Source of the DNA: Rhodobacter sp.
GTDB taxonomy: Bacteria; Pseudomonadota; Alphaproteobacteria; Rhodobacterales; Rhodobacteraceae
Assembly (NCBI GenBank): GCA_020637515.1
Contig: JACKKG010000001.1
Coordinates: 2,262,501 to 2,326,500, forward strand
Length of the DNA stretch: 64,000 nt
Reading direction: 5' to 3'
Positions 1 through 8,704 of this stretch are shown one piece after another. How positions within the stretch are numbered: position 1 is the first letter of the stretch; each line of letters starts with the position of its first letter. The translations under genes were made by a program, and so were the position numbers. The notes under the pieces are model-generated. The model was not told the origin of the DNA, ran no database searches, and saw only the letters and a program-made list of their open reading frames with translations.

Positions 1-1013
1 TCGCTCAACGACGAGGCGTCGATCGCCGCGACGGCGCGGTCGAAATCGAACCCGCCGGGCGTGAACAGGGTGGCCAGGGATTCGGGCGTTTCCGCAGGGG
101 CGGGCGTCGCCGCGGCGGCGTCGGTCGCGGGTGCGGCCGCGGTTGTCGCATCCGCAGCCGGGGCGGCGGCGTCCGTGCCGCCGGCGGCCGCCGGCGCGGT
201 GGCGCTTGCCGCGGCATCGACCGCAGCACCGGCGGCGTCGCTGGTCGCCGCGGCGTTTTCGGCGGCGGTGCCTTGCAGCACCTGCGTCGCGGTCTCGGTC
301 ACTTGCGAGACCGCGTCGGACACGGCGCTGGCGGCGTCGGTCACAACCTGGGTCGCGGCGTCAACCACGCTACCGCCGGTGTCGGTGGCGGCGGCCATGG
401 CACCCGAGGCGGCGTCGGTGGTGGCGGCGGCGGCGTCGGTGGCCACGGTCGCGGCACTGTCCGCAGCGGCGGCGGCGGTGTCAGTGGCGGCGGCCACCGC
501 GCCCGAGGCGGCGTCGGTGGTGGCGGCGGCGGCATCGGAGGCCACGGTCGCGGCGCTGTCCGCAGCAGCAGCGGCGGTGTCGGTGGCGGCGGCCACCGCG
601 CCCGAGGCGGCGTCGGTGGTGGCGGCAGCAACGTCGGTCGCGGTGCCAGCCGCGTCGGCGGCGGCGGTGGTCGCCGCATCCACGGCGGCCGCGGCGGTAT
701 CGGTCACGGCGGTGGCGGCCGTTTGGGCGGCATCCTGCGCGGCCTGAACCGCATCGCCGGCGGCCTGCGCGGCGGTCTCACCGGCGGTCTGCACGGCGTC
801 GGTCACGGTCTGCGCGGCGTCCTGGACGGCACTCGCCGCCGATCCCTCGACCGGGGCCTGGGTTGCCGTCGCCGCAGGCTCTGGCGTGGTGACCGGCTGC
901 GCGGCGGGCGCGTTCGATGCGGCGGTGGTTTCCACCTGTTGCTGCCCGCGTTGCAGCCAGATTCCGACGGCCGCGGCCAGAACGATGGCGGCGATGACAA
1001 GATACTTTTTCAT
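1..1013 (-). CDS. Ala/Thr/Asp-rich membrane-anchored protein, partial (runs off left edge)
   Basis: The reading frame starts at the ATG at 1013 on the minus strand and stays open to base 1, so the C-terminus is outside the window. Residues 1-18 form a short positively charged start and one hydrophobic segment (MKKYLVIAAIVLAAAVGIWL), either an uncleaved anchor or a signal peptide. Most of the rest is low-complexity Ala/Thr/Asp/Val sequence with three copies of a 33-residue unit. Near the edge the sequence becomes ordinary again (LFTPGGFDFDRAVAAIDAS), which suggests a small globular C-terminal domain. I do not know its function; an anchored periplasmic spacer protein is plausible. It is divergent from infC. 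The opposite strand is also open through the repeat, but only this strand gives a sensible N-terminus. Confidence 0.7.
   Translation of the reverse strand, partial: MKKYLVIAAIVLAAAVGIWLQRGQQQVETTAASNAPAAQPVTTPEPAATATQAPVEGSAASAVQDAAQTVTDAVQTAGETAAQAAGDAVQAAQDAAQTAATAVTDTAAAAVDAATTAAADAAGTATDVAAATTDAASGAVAAATDTAAAAADSAATVASDAAAATTDAASGAVAAATDTAAAAADSAATVATDAAAATTDAASGAMAAATDTGGSVVDAATQVVTDAASAVSDAVSQVTETATQVLQGTAAENAAATSDAAGAAVDAAASATAPAAAGGTDAAAPAADATTAAAPATDAAAATPAPAETPESLATLFTPGGFDFDRAVAAIDASSLS
388..640. repeat. 99-bp in-frame tandem repeat (about 2.5 copies)
   Basis: The sequence from 388 recurs at an offset of exactly 99 bp (landmark CCCGAGGC at 403, 502 and 601), with few mismatches in the first two copies and divergence in the third. 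It encodes a 33-residue unit in the Ala-rich protein on the minus strand. The period is a multiple of three, so copy-number change would keep the frame. Confidence 0.8.
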
Positions 1014-1180
1014 GGCATTCCCTCTGAGAGGCTAATTCTGAGCAGGTAGTCGCATCCCGCGCCGGCAAAAGCAATGCCAGTAAGCGCGTTTCCGCGGGCC
1101 TCGGCGGGTGCGCGCCTCTTGCAACCGGGGCGCGGCGCGTCTATTTTCGCGCCCGTCTGACCAACAGAAGGAATTGGACC

Positions 1181-1720
1181 ATAGCCCGCAGACCCCACAA
1201 CGCCCCGCCGAGCCGCGATACCGGCCCCCGAGTCAACGACCGGATCAGGGCGCCCGAAATCCGACTGATCGGCGCGGAAGGCGAAAACGTCGGCGTCGTA
1301 TCGCCCGCGCGTGCGTTGCAGATGGCCGAGGAGGCCGGGCTCGACCTGGTCGAGATCTCGCCCAACGCCACCCCCCCGGTCTGCAAGATCATGGACTTCG
1401 GCAAGTTCAAGTATGAGCAGCAGAAGCGCGAGGCCGAGGCCCGCAAGAAGCAGAAGATCATCGAAATCAAGGAAATCAAGTTCCGTCCCGGGACCGATAC
1501 CCATGACTACGATGTGAAGATGCGCAACGTGCTGAAGTTCCTCGAGGATGGCGACAAGGTGAAGATCACCCTGCGCTTCCGGGGCCGCGAGATGGCGCAC
1601 CAGGACCTGGGCGCCGAGCTTCTGCGCCGCGTCGCCGAGGACGTGGCCGAGGTCGGCAAGGTCGAGAACATGCCCAAGATGGAAGGCCGCCAGATGGTGA
1701 TGATGATCGGCCCGCGCTGA
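1181..1720 (+). CDS. infC: Translation initiation factor IF-3, ATA start codon
   Basis: The 179-residue product matches full-length bacterial IF3. It has an N-terminal domain beginning RVNDRIRAPEIRLIGAEGE, the linker KIMDFGKFKYEQQKREAEAR, and a C-terminal domain with VKMRNVLKFLEDGDKVKITL and RGREMAH. IF3 binds the 30S subunit, blocks premature 50S joining and proofreads the initiator tRNA-start codon pair. No ATG, GTG or TTG lies in frame near the expected N-terminus. The frame does have ATA at 1181-1183, eight bases after the Shine-Dalgarno AAGGA (1168-1172), giving ARRPHNAPPS. A rare start codon is the known autoregulatory device of infC (AUU in E. coli). The first in-frame standard starts (TTG 1316, ATG 1322) would delete about 45 conserved residues. 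Confidence 0.95.
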   Translation: MARRPHNAPPSRDTGPRVNDRIRAPEIRLIGAEGENVGVVSPARALQMAEEAGLDLVEISPNATPPVCKIMDFGKFKYEQQKREAEARKKQKIIEIKEIKFRPGTDTHDYDVKMRNVLKFLEDGDKVKITLRFRGREMAHQDLGAELLRRVAEDVAEVGKVENMPKMEGRQMVMMIGPR

Positions 1721-1743
1721 TCGCCCTCGCCGTTTGTGCCGAC

Positions 1744-1775
1744 CACGACGCCGCCCTGAAAGGGGCGGCGTCGTG
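1744..1775. terminator. Strong hairpin between infC and the convergent downstream gene
   Basis: A perfect 13-bp stem (1744-1756 with 1763-1775) carries a six-base loop, 23 bases after the infC stop and before the end of the convergent minus-strand gene at 1830. The position suits a bidirectional intrinsic terminator. The T-tract is poor (CCTT on the plus strand), as is common in high-G+C genomes. Confidence 0.7.
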
Positions 1776-1829
1776 CCTTGTGCGGGTGCGATTCGCGACG
1801 TTTCCGTGGGTCTGGGCGCGCCGGCGGCG

Positions 1830-2846
1830 TCAGTTGCCGGGCGATTGACCGGGGCGCGCGGGGTGATAGCGGCGGTTTTCGGCGCCCAGGGCCTCGCCCA
1901 GGCAGGCGGACTGGCCCTGCACCCAGCTCAGCAAGGCGCGCCGCCCGCGTATCGGCCGCGACAACAGGATGCGCCGCATCGTCGCGGCGCGCCCGCGCGG
2001 GCTGTCCAGAAAGATGTCCTGCGGCACCAGCGTTTCGGCGGGCGTCCCCAGCGTGAGCAGCGCGTTGTGGCTGTTCAGCGCGCGGTAGGCGGCGGCGCGG
2101 CAGGGGGGCTCGCGGTCCGCACCAGGGCAGACCGCGCGGCACAGACTGTTCAGCGGCGCCGCCGCGCTTGCGTTTGCCAGCCACTGGTCCAGCGTCTGTG
2201 CGCTGACGGTGTCGCCCATCAACTGGCGCTGCGCGTCGCCCGGGGGCACCAGCGCGGCGATCGCGGCGCGTCGGTCCGGGTCGGCGAAGCCCCAGAGCAG
2301 ATACAGCAGATCGGGGTCCACCTGGCCCGGGTCCAGCGCCTGCAAGGCCGGGGTTTCGCGCGCGGCCAGCACGACCAGCGCCTCGCGCGCGGCGCGGGCC
2401 TCGCCCAGGGTGGCAAAGCGTTCGATCAGCCCGGTGCCCGCCGAAACCGCCCAAAGCGCGCTCCAGGCCGCGGCCAGCGGCAGGTCGGTGGCGTGGCGCA
2501 ACCAGCTTTGCCCGGACAACCCCCCGGGCGCTCGCAACAGCGCGATGCGATCGTTGCGGGGGCTGAGCGCCAGGAACGGGCCCTGCAAGGACGGGGTCTT
2601 GTCGATCAGTGCCAGCAGCAGTTGCGCGGCCCGGTTCTCGGCCTGGGCAAGCGTGGCGAGGGCGGGCAGCGCGGCGGCCTCGTCATCGGCCAGCCAGTCG
2701 CGCAGCGCGCCGGCAAACGCGGGGTCCGCGCTGCCCGGCACCGCCGAGGCGCCCGCAGGCGTGCCCAGCACCGTCAGCACGACGATGGCCAATCGGCACA
2801 ACGGCCGAAGCAAGCGCAAGAAGGCGTTGACGACTGGCACGGGCAA
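1830..2846 (-). CDS. Secreted protein of unknown function
   Basis: This 338-residue frame uses a TTG at 2846; a GTG two codons later is equally possible, and I see no clear Shine-Dalgarno for either, so the start is uncertain. Residues about 11-35 are hydrophobic and end ASA, as in a Sec signal peptide, so the product is probably periplasmic. The body is helix-rich and dominated by Ala, Leu and Asp, with a short Cys-containing stretch (LCRAVCPGADREPPC). No catalytic motif is recognisable. It lies downstream of the DsbA-like gene on the same strand, and its cysteines would be compatible with disulfide formation. I do not assign a function. Confidence 0.6.
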   Translation of the reverse strand: MPVPVVNAFLRLLRPLCRLAIVVLTVLGTPAGASAVPGSADPAFAGALRDWLADDEAAALPALATLAQAENRAAQLLLALIDKTPSLQGPFLALSPRNDRIALLRAPGGLSGQSWLRHATDLPLAAAWSALWAVSAGTGLIERFATLGEARAAREALVVLAARETPALQALDPGQVDPDLLYLLWGFADPDRRAAIAALVPPGDAQRQLMGDTVSAQTLDQWLANASAAAPLNSLCRAVCPGADREPPCRAAAYRALNSHNALLTLGTPAETLVPQDIFLDSPRGRAATMRRILLSRPIRGRRALLSWVQGQSACLGEALGAENRRYHPARPGQSPGN

Positions 2847-2963
2847 CCGAAAGACAGGGGCGAAAAAGACGGGCGCCGCGCCGGTCGGGGCGCGGCAGCC
2901 AAGCGCAGAATGGCGGCGCCGCGACGGTTTCGCAACCGTTTTCGCGGCCCCCGGCGTGAACCT

Positions 2964-3773
2964 TCAGCCGCGCAGATCGCGCGCGGCGGCCTGCAACTGG
3001 TCCAGCGGCAGCGCGCCGCGCAGCAACTGGCCCTGTGCGCCGTCGCCCATCACGAAGGTCGGTGTCCCCGAAATCTGCAGGCGCTGCGCCAGTTCGTGGT
3101 TGGCGCGCAGCACCGCGGTGACCTCGTCGCCATTCATCCGTGCCAGCACCGCGTCGCCATCGAGACCGAGATCGGTGGCAATGGCCCGCATGTCGTCCTG
3201 GCTGATATCGCCTTCCCAGCCCATCAGGCGTTCGTGCACCTGCGCATAGGGCGTGTCGCCGCCCAGTTGCTGGACGGCCACGGCGAAGCGGCTCATCACC
3301 TCGGATTGCGGGCCGAGGATGGGGAATTCCTTGATGACCAGCCGCATCCGGCCGTCGTCGTTCAGCAGTTGCTGCACCACCGGTTGCGCGCGCCGGCAAT
3401 AGCCGCAGCGATAGTCCATGAATTCGACCAGTGTCAGGTCGCCCTCGACATTGCCGGACACCCAGGAGTGACCGTCGCGAAAGATGTCGTCCGCGTTGAT
3501 TTCGACCAGGGTGGTGTCCATGTCCGCCTGCGCCTGCTGCTGGCGGCGCTCCAGTTCCGAGACGGCCTCGTAGATCACCTCGGGGTGGTCCATCAGATAG
3601 GCGCGGACCTCGGCGCGGAAGGCCTCGCGTTCGCTGTCGGACATCGACGAGGCGGCGAACCCGGTGCCGCCGGCCGGCGCGGTCGAGGTCTGCGCGACGG
3701 CGGGCACGGCGGCCAGATGCAGGGCGGTGGCGCAGGCCAGGGCCAGGGCGGAAAGACGGGCAACGACGCGCAT
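2964..3773 (-). CDS. DsbA-family thiol:disulfide oxidoreductase (ScsC/Com1-like), periplasmic
   Basis: The 269-residue product starts at the ATG at 3773, six bases after AGGAG; an in-frame upstream extension lacks a signal peptide. Residues 1-28 are a Sec signal ending AVAQ. A charged helical segment (about 45-88) precedes the thioredoxin fold, as in ScsC-like proteins where it mediates oligomerisation. The active site is CGYC at 123-126 in VEFMDYRCGYC, and the cis-proline is P238 in ISGTPTFVMGDG. DsbA-family proteins form or isomerise disulfides in exported proteins. Its redox direction and partner cannot be read from sequence. A neighbour downstream is a secreted Cys-containing protein, so the two may be cotranscribed. 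Confidence 0.88.
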   Translation of the reverse strand: MRVVARLSALALACATALHLAAVPAVAQTSTAPAGGTGFAASSMSDSEREAFRAEVRAYLMDHPEVIYEAVSELERRQQQAQADMDTTLVEINADDIFRDGHSWVSGNVEGDLTLVEFMDYRCGYCRRAQPVVQQLLNDDGRMRLVIKEFPILGPQSEVMSRFAVAVQQLGGDTPYAQVHERLMGWEGDISQDDMRAIATDLGLDGDAVLARMNGDEVTAVLRANHELAQRLQISGTPTFVMGDGAQGQLLRGALPLDQLQAAARDLRG

Positions 3774-3986
3774 GAGGGCTCCTTGGATCAGATCGGCGAA
3801 ACTTTGCCCATGCGGGGCGGCCAAGATCAACCCCCGTCGCGGCCGCACCCCCGGGCCTGACCCAATCGTGAAGCGGTCGGGGCGCCGCGCGGGGATTCCC
3901 TTGCGCGCCGTTTCGCGCTATCCAGTAGGGAAACACGGTCTCGTAAACACGACCCGACAAGAAACGACCCCGAGGAGTGAGCAGGC

Positions 3987-5243
3987 ATGACGCGCGAGAA
4001 CCGGTCGCGGCTGGCGGTATGGGCAGGGCTTGTCGGTCTGGCGATGGCGATCGCCTGCCTGCTTGGCGCGCCGACGGCGGCCCCCGCCCAGGACCTGGCC
4101 GGCCTGGCCCGCACCAGCGGTCCGGCCCGGATCGAAACGGGCTGGCGCGCGCTGACGCTGACCCTGCCGTTGACCCAGCCGGTGCCCTGGCGCACCCGCC
4201 TGATGGATGACCCGCATCGCGCCGTGATCGATTTTCGCACCGTGGACTGGACCGGGTTCGACCCCGACGCGGTGACGCTCGGCGGTGCGGCGCAGGCGAT
4301 CCGGGTCGGCGACGCCGGCGGCGGCTGGAGCCGCATGGTCATCGAACTGGACCGGCCCATGGGATTTGCCGAGGCCGGGCTGACCAGCGATCCGGCGACC
4401 GGCGCGGCCGAACTCAGGGTCGTGCTGCGGCCGGTGTCGGACACCGATTTTGCCGCCCAGATGGCCGCGCTGGCGGCGACCGACGGCGCGCCGACCGACG
4501 TGTTGCGCGCCCGCGCGGAGCCGCCGCTGGGCCAACGCCGCACGGTGGTGGTGCTGGACCCCGGGCATGGCGGCGTCGATCCCGGCGCAAGCTACGAAGG
4601 GGTCAGCGAGGCGCAGGTGGTGTTGATCTTCGCGCTGGAACTGGCCGAGGACCTGCGCCGCACCGGGCGTTACGATGTCGTGCTGACGCGCGACAGCGAC
4701 CGCTTCGTCTCGCTCGAGGGGCGGATCACGGTGGCGCACGAGGCGCGCGCGGATGTGTTCGTGTCGCTGCACGCCGACGCGGTCGAAGACGGGCAGGCCG
4801 TGGGTGCGACGCTCTATACCCTGGCCGAGGAGGCGACCGATGCCGCCGGCGCCGCGCTGGCCGAACGCCACGACCGCGACGACCTGCTGGGCGGCGGCGT
4901 CGATCTGACCGGCACCGACGATTCCGTGGCGGCCGTGCTGATGGAGATGGCCCGCGTGCAGACCGGCCCGGCGACCGACCGTCTGGCCCGGGCGCTGGTC
5001 GGCGCGATCCGCGCATCGGGGCTGCGGATGCACCGCCACCCCTGGCAGCAGGCGGCGTTCTCGGTGCTGAAGTCGCCCTCGGTGCCCTCGGCGCTGCTCG
5101 AGGTCGGCTTTCTGTCCTCGCCGCACGACCGTGGCCGCATCCGCGACGTGCGCTGGCGTCAGCAGATGGAGGCGGCGCTGGTCCGCGGACTGGACGACTG
5201 GGTCGCGGGCGAGGTGGCGCAGCAGGGATTGCGGCTGCGCTGA
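3987..5243 (+). CDS. amiC: N-acetylmuramoyl-L-alanine amidase (AMIN + Amidase_3)
   Basis: This 418-residue amidase has a signal sequence ending near residue 35 (AAPAQ), an AMIN-like beta domain (about 45-155) that targets septal peptidoglycan, and a zinc amidase domain (about 186-410). Zinc ligands appear as H194 in LDPGHGGVDPG, E208 in EGVSEAQ and H262 in VFVSLHAD; the catalytic Glu is E372 in SALLEVGFLSSP. The enzyme cleaves the amide between MurNAc and the stem peptide and separates daughter cells. The ATG at 3987 has an upstream GAGGAG-like site. The PBP1A gene follows after about 195 bases with its own probable promoter. Family assignment is secure; the symbol follows the AmiC domain order. 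Confidence 0.93.
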   Translation: MTRENRSRLAVWAGLVGLAMAIACLLGAPTAAPAQDLAGLARTSGPARIETGWRALTLTLPLTQPVPWRTRLMDDPHRAVIDFRTVDWTGFDPDAVTLGGAAQAIRVGDAGGGWSRMVIELDRPMGFAEAGLTSDPATGAAELRVVLRPVSDTDFAAQMAALAATDGAPTDVLRARAEPPLGQRRTVVVLDPGHGGVDPGASYEGVSEAQVVLIFALELAEDLRRTGRYDVVLTRDSDRFVSLEGRITVAHEARADVFVSLHADAVEDGQAVGATLYTLAEEATDAAGAALAERHDRDDLLGGGVDLTGTDDSVAAVLMEMARVQTGPATDRLARALVGAIRASGLRMHRHPWQQAAFSVLKSPSVPSALLEVGFLSSPHDRGRIRDVRWRQQMEAALVRGLDDWVAGEVAQQGLRLR

Positions 5244-5275
5244 GGACCCGGTCGGACGGTCAGGGCGAGCGGCGC

Positions 5276-5317
5276 TCGGGGGCATCGAGCCCCCTCGCGC
5301 CGGTGGGGGCGAGCCCC
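5276..5317 (+). terminator. Two tandem hairpins after the amidase gene
   Basis: Two G/C stem-loops follow the amidase stop in series: 5276-5281 with 5287-5292 (6 bp, loop ATCGA), and 5301-5306 with 5312-5317 (6 bp). They end about 55 bases before the probable PBP1A promoter. Neither has a T-run, so termination is inferred from position. Confidence 0.4.
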
Positions 5318-5371
5318 ACGGTCCCCTGTATCACCTCTGCGCGATTCCCTGCCCGCGGGCACAGGCGGGTT

Positions 5372-5398
5372 TTGACCCGGGCCGCGCTTGCGTATAGA
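5372..5398 (+). promoter_or_regulatory. Probable sigma-70 promoter of the PBP1A gene
   Basis: TTGACC at 5372-5377 and TATAGA at 5393-5398 are 15 bases apart, or 16 if the -35 is read one base earlier. This would start transcription near 5405, upstream of the TTG at 5439. It also argues against the in-frame TTG at 5388, which would lie before the transcript. Confidence 0.45.
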
Positions 5399-5438
5399 CG
5401 AAAGCGCAGCACCCCGGAGCCGCCCTAGGAGCCCCCGT

Positions 5439-7979
5439 TTGACCCGCGCCATCCTGTCCTTTTTCGGCGGCCTGTTCAGCTTTCTGTTGCTGGGCCTGTT
5501 TTTCGGCGCGCTGACCCTGGGCGGGGTGATCTGGGCCTATTCGCACGACCTGCCCTCGACCGATCAGCTGGCCAATTACAGCCCGCCGATGATCAGCCGC
5601 GTCTATTCGGGCGAGGGGCAGATGATCGACGAGTTCGCCCGCGAGCGGCGCCTGTTCACCCCGATCGCGGACATTCCGCCCCTGTTGCGCGAGGCATTCA
5701 TCAGCGCCGAGGACCGGTTTTTCTATGAGCATTCCGGGTTCAACCCGCTGGCGATGCTGGCGGCCGCACGCGATGCCGTCGTCTCGCGCGGGCGCAACAT
5801 GCGCGGGGCCTCGACCATCACCCAGCAGGTGATGAAGAACTTCCTTTTGTCCTCGGACCGCACCATCGAGCGCAAGATCCGCGAGATCATCCTGGCCTGG
5901 CGAGTCGAGCAGACGCTGAGCAAGGACCAGATCCTGGAGCTGTATCTCAACGAAATCTTCCTGGGGCAGAACTCGTTCGGGGTGGCGGCGGCGGCGCAGA
6001 CCTATTTCAACAAGACGCTCGAAGATCTCAGCATCGAGGAAATGGCCTTTCTCGCCTCGTTGCCGCAGGCGCCGTCCGAATACCACCCGGTGCGGGCGCA
6101 TGACCGGGTGCTGGCGCGGCGCAACTGGGTGCTGGGCCAGATGGCCGCCAACGGCTACATCACCCAGGCCGAGGCCGAGGCCGCGCAGGCCCGCCCCTTG
6201 CTGACGGTGCAGGGCGGCGACATCGCGGCCTTTCGCCAGAACCTGCCGCCGCGCGACTACTTCACCGACGAGATCCGCCGCCAGTTGTCCTCGCAGTTCG
6301 GCGAGGAGGAGTTTTTCACCGGCGGCCTGACGATCCGCGCCACCGTCAGCCCGGAATTGCAGGTCACCGCCGCCCACGCCTTGCAGCGCGCGCTCGAGGA
6401 ATACGACCGCGCGCAGGGCGAATGGCGCGGCACGGGCATCCGGCTGGGCGCCGACGACCTGGTGGACGAGGCGCATTGGCGCGAGGCCCTGGCCCGGGCC
6501 GACCTGCCGCGCGACATCACGCTGGACAATCCCTGGCACCCCGCGGTGGTGCTGGACGTGACCCCCGATGTCGCCCATGTCGGCATCGACGGGGTCGAGG
6601 ACATCGGCCAGATCGACCGGTCGGACATCAACTGGCTGCCGGGATCTCTGGCCGACACGCTGAGCGTGGGCGACGTGGTCTTCGTGCGGGCCGTCACCTC
6701 GGACCGGGACGGCAGCTTTCAGCGCTGGTCGCTCAGGCAGGTGCCCGAGGTCGAGGGCGCCTTCATGGCGATGGACGTGAACACCGGCCGCGTGATCGCC
6801 ATGCAGGGCGGGTTCAGCTATCAGAGTTCCTCGTTCAACCGGGCAACGCAGGCGATGCGGCAACCGGGATCCTCGTTCAAGCCCTTCGTCTATGCGGCGG
6901 CGCTGGATTCGGGCTTTACCCCCGCGACCATCATCATCGACGCGCCGATCGAGATCGACACGGGCGAGGGGATATGGCGGCCCAACAACGCCAGCGGCGA
7001 TTATCTGGGCCCGGCGCCGATGCGGCTGGGAATCGAGCAGTCGCGCAACCTGATGACGATCCGGCTGGCGCAAGAGGTCGGCATGGACGTCGTCGCCGGC
7101 TACGCCGAACGCTTTGGCGTCTACGACCGGCTGCAACCCTTCCTGGCGAACGCGCTGGGGGCGCAGGAAACCACGTTGTTCCGGGTCGTCGCCGCCTATG
7201 CGATGTTCGCCAACGGCGGCGAGCGGGTGGAACCCACGCTGGTGGACCGCGTGCAGGACCGTTGGGGGCGCACAATCTACCGCCACGACCAGCGGCGCTG
7301 CGTCGAATGCGCCGATCCGAACCTGCCGCCGGGCCAGGCGCCCTGGATCGCGTCGGACCGCCAGCGGGTCATGGACCCGATCACCGCCTATCAGCTCACC
7401 TCGATGATGCAGGGCGTCGTGCAACGTGGCACCGCGGCCGGCGCGATCAACCTGGGGGTGCCGGTGGCGGGCAAGACCGGCACCACGAACGACGCGCGGG
7501 ACGTGTGGTTCGTGGGCTATACCTCGACCATGGTGGCGGGCTGCTACATCGGCTTCGACCGGCCGCGGACCCTGGGCCGGCGGGCCTCGGGCGGGCGCAT
7601 GTGCGCGCCGGTGTTCCAGGAGTTCATGAGCCAGGCGGTGCGCGAGTTCGGCGGCGGCCGCTTTGCCGTCCCGCCCGGCGGCCATTTCATCACCATCGAT
7701 CGCCACACCGGCGAGCGGGTGCCCGACGGCAGCGGCGGCGATGTCGTGGCCGAATACTTCCGCGACGGCGAGGAGCCGGTGTTCGGCATCGGTGCGCTGA
7801 TCGACGGCGGCTTTGCCATGGGCCAGTCGCTGCCGGTCTTCGCGCCGGGTTCGGACGCCTCGGGGCTGGTGACGCATGACGGGCAGGACCTGAACGCGCA
7901 GGACGAGACCGGCGCGGGCACCATCCAGGTTCCCGCGCAGGCGAGCTTTGGCACGCTGTCGGCCGGTGGTCTCTACTGA
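5439..7979 (+). CDS. mrcA: Penicillin-binding protein 1A, bifunctional glycosyltransferase/transpeptidase
   Basis: The 846-residue class A PBP has an N-terminal transmembrane anchor (about 5-33). The GT51 domain follows with catalytic E91 in EDRFFYEHSG, plus GASTITQQVMKN and LNEIFLGQNSFG. A C-terminal transpeptidase has the SxxK serine at S478 (PGSSFKP) and KTG at 679-681 (VAGKTGTTND). It polymerises lipid II and cross-links stem peptides. The chosen TTG start has AGGAG seven bases upstream and lies after the likely promoter; an in-frame TTG at 5388 adds 17 unconserved residues. The preceding amidase makes this a small cell-wall locus. Confidence 0.95.
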   Translation: MTRAILSFFGGLFSFLLLGLFFGALTLGGVIWAYSHDLPSTDQLANYSPPMISRVYSGEGQMIDEFARERRLFTPIADIPPLLREAFISAEDRFFYEHSGFNPLAMLAAARDAVVSRGRNMRGASTITQQVMKNFLLSSDRTIERKIREIILAWRVEQTLSKDQILELYLNEIFLGQNSFGVAAAAQTYFNKTLEDLSIEEMAFLASLPQAPSEYHPVRAHDRVLARRNWVLGQMAANGYITQAEAEAAQARPLLTVQGGDIAAFRQNLPPRDYFTDEIRRQLSSQFGEEEFFTGGLTIRATVSPELQVTAAHALQRALEEYDRAQGEWRGTGIRLGADDLVDEAHWREALARADLPRDITLDNPWHPAVVLDVTPDVAHVGIDGVEDIGQIDRSDINWLPGSLADTLSVGDVVFVRAVTSDRDGSFQRWSLRQVPEVEGAFMAMDVNTGRVIAMQGGFSYQSSSFNRATQAMRQPGSSFKPFVYAAALDSGFTPATIIIDAPIEIDTGEGIWRPNNASGDYLGPAPMRLGIEQSRNLMTIRLAQEVGMDVVAGYAERFGVYDRLQPFLANALGAQETTLFRVVAAYAMFANGGERVEPTLVDRVQDRWGRTIYRHDQRRCVECADPNLPPGQAPWIASDRQRVMDPITAYQLTSMMQGVVQRGTAAGAINLGVPVAGKTGTTNDARDVWFVGYTSTMVAGCYIGFDRPRTLGRRASGGRMCAPVFQEFMSQAVREFGGGRFAVPPGGHFITIDRHTGERVPDGSGGDVVAEYFRDGEEPVFGIGALIDGGFAMGQSLPVFAPGSDASGLVTHDGQDLNAQDETGAGTIQVPAQASFGTLSAGGLY

Positions 7980-8065
7980 CCCCACCCGGGGGGCGGGCGG
8001 AACGTGGCGTCGCACTTGCACGCGGCGCGCGCAGCGGGTTCATTGGCCCCCTCGGGAGGTATGGC

Positions 8066-8704
8066 ATGATCGTCTTGCACCACGCGCCCCAGTCGCGCAG
8101 TTTTCGCGTCCTGTGGTTCCTGCACGAGGCCGGGATCGACCACGACCTGCGCTATCACCTGTTTTCGGGCAAGGGTCTGCGCAGCCCCGAATTCCTGGCG
8201 ATCTCGCCCGCCGGGCGCGTCCCCGCGATCGAGGTGGACGGCGAAACGCTGTTCGAATCGGGCGCGATCCTGGAGTATCTGGCGGAAACCCGTGCCCCAG
8301 CGCTGACCCGCCCGCCGGGCCACCCTGAGCGTGGCAAGTTCCTGGAGTGGCTGCATTACGGCGAAACCATCGCCCAGCATCTGGCGCAGCTGACCTTTCA
8401 TCACATCGTTCTGGCACCCGCCGACCGCAGCCCCGTCGTGCAAAAGCTGGAGGCCCTGCGCCTCAGCCGCGCGCTTGCCGGACTCGAAGCCGCCCTGACC
8501 GGGGACTGGCTGCTGGCGGGCGGGTTCTCGGCGGCGGATATCATGACCGGATCGTCGGTCGAACTGGCCGCGCGGTTCGTGCGCTTCGACAGCTTTCCCC
8601 GGCTGACCGCCTGGCGCGCGCGGATCCACGCGCGCCCCGGCTTTCAGGCGGCGCGCGCGGCGGATGGCCCGGCGGAATTGTGGCAGGAGGACTTCTATGG
8701 CTGA
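8066..8704 (+). CDS. Glutathione S-transferase family protein
   Basis: A 212-residue soluble protein with a thioredoxin-like N-terminal domain (about 1-78, starting IVLHHAPQSRSFRVLWFL) and an all-helical C-terminal domain. The cis-Pro/glutathione segment is AGRVPAIEVDGETLFESGAI, with the family ES motif near residue 71. GSTs conjugate glutathione to electrophiles or act as glutathione-dependent isomerases; the substrate is not readable here. The ATG follows GGGAGG. Its last eight bases overlap the next gene (HMG-CoA lyase), so a role linked to acyl-CoA catabolism is possible but inferred only from this coupling. Confidence 0.9.
   Translation: MIVLHHAPQSRSFRVLWFLHEAGIDHDLRYHLFSGKGLRSPEFLAISPAGRVPAIEVDGETLFESGAILEYLAETRAPALTRPPGHPERGKFLEWLHYGETIAQHLAQLTFHHIVLAPADRSPVVQKLEALRLSRALAGLEAALTGDWLLAGGFSAADIMTGSSVELAARFVRFDSFPRLTAWRARIHARPGFQAARAADGPAELWQEDFYG

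Noticed and set aside
61..1049. Plus-strand open frames rich in Ala/Val or Gly over the repeat region
   Set aside because: The repeat is open in several frames because of its composition. Only the minus strand gives an N-terminal membrane segment and a normal-looking C-terminal part.
1316..1720. Shorter infC starting at TTG 1316 or ATG 1322
   Set aside because: It would remove about 45 residues of the conserved IF3 N-terminal domain. ATA at 1181 restores the full-length protein and has a well-placed Shine-Dalgarno.
2924..2939. Short stem ACGGTT-TCGC-AACCGT followed by TTTT on the plus strand
   Set aside because: It has a terminator-like form but on the strand where no gene ends. It could act after the DsbA-like gene on the minus strand, but then it lacks a T-run.
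1734..3860. A 708-codon plus-strand open frame
   Set aside because: It covers two minus-strand genes with signal peptides and a CxxC thioredoxin-fold protein. The plus frame has an Arg/Gln/Gly-biased product without domains.
5331..8021. An 896-codon minus-strand open frame opposite the PBP1A gene
   Set aside because: Its product is Arg/His/Gly/Pro-rich with no family motif, which is typical of the antisense of a high-G+C gene, while the plus strand encodes a complete, motif-rich PBP1A.
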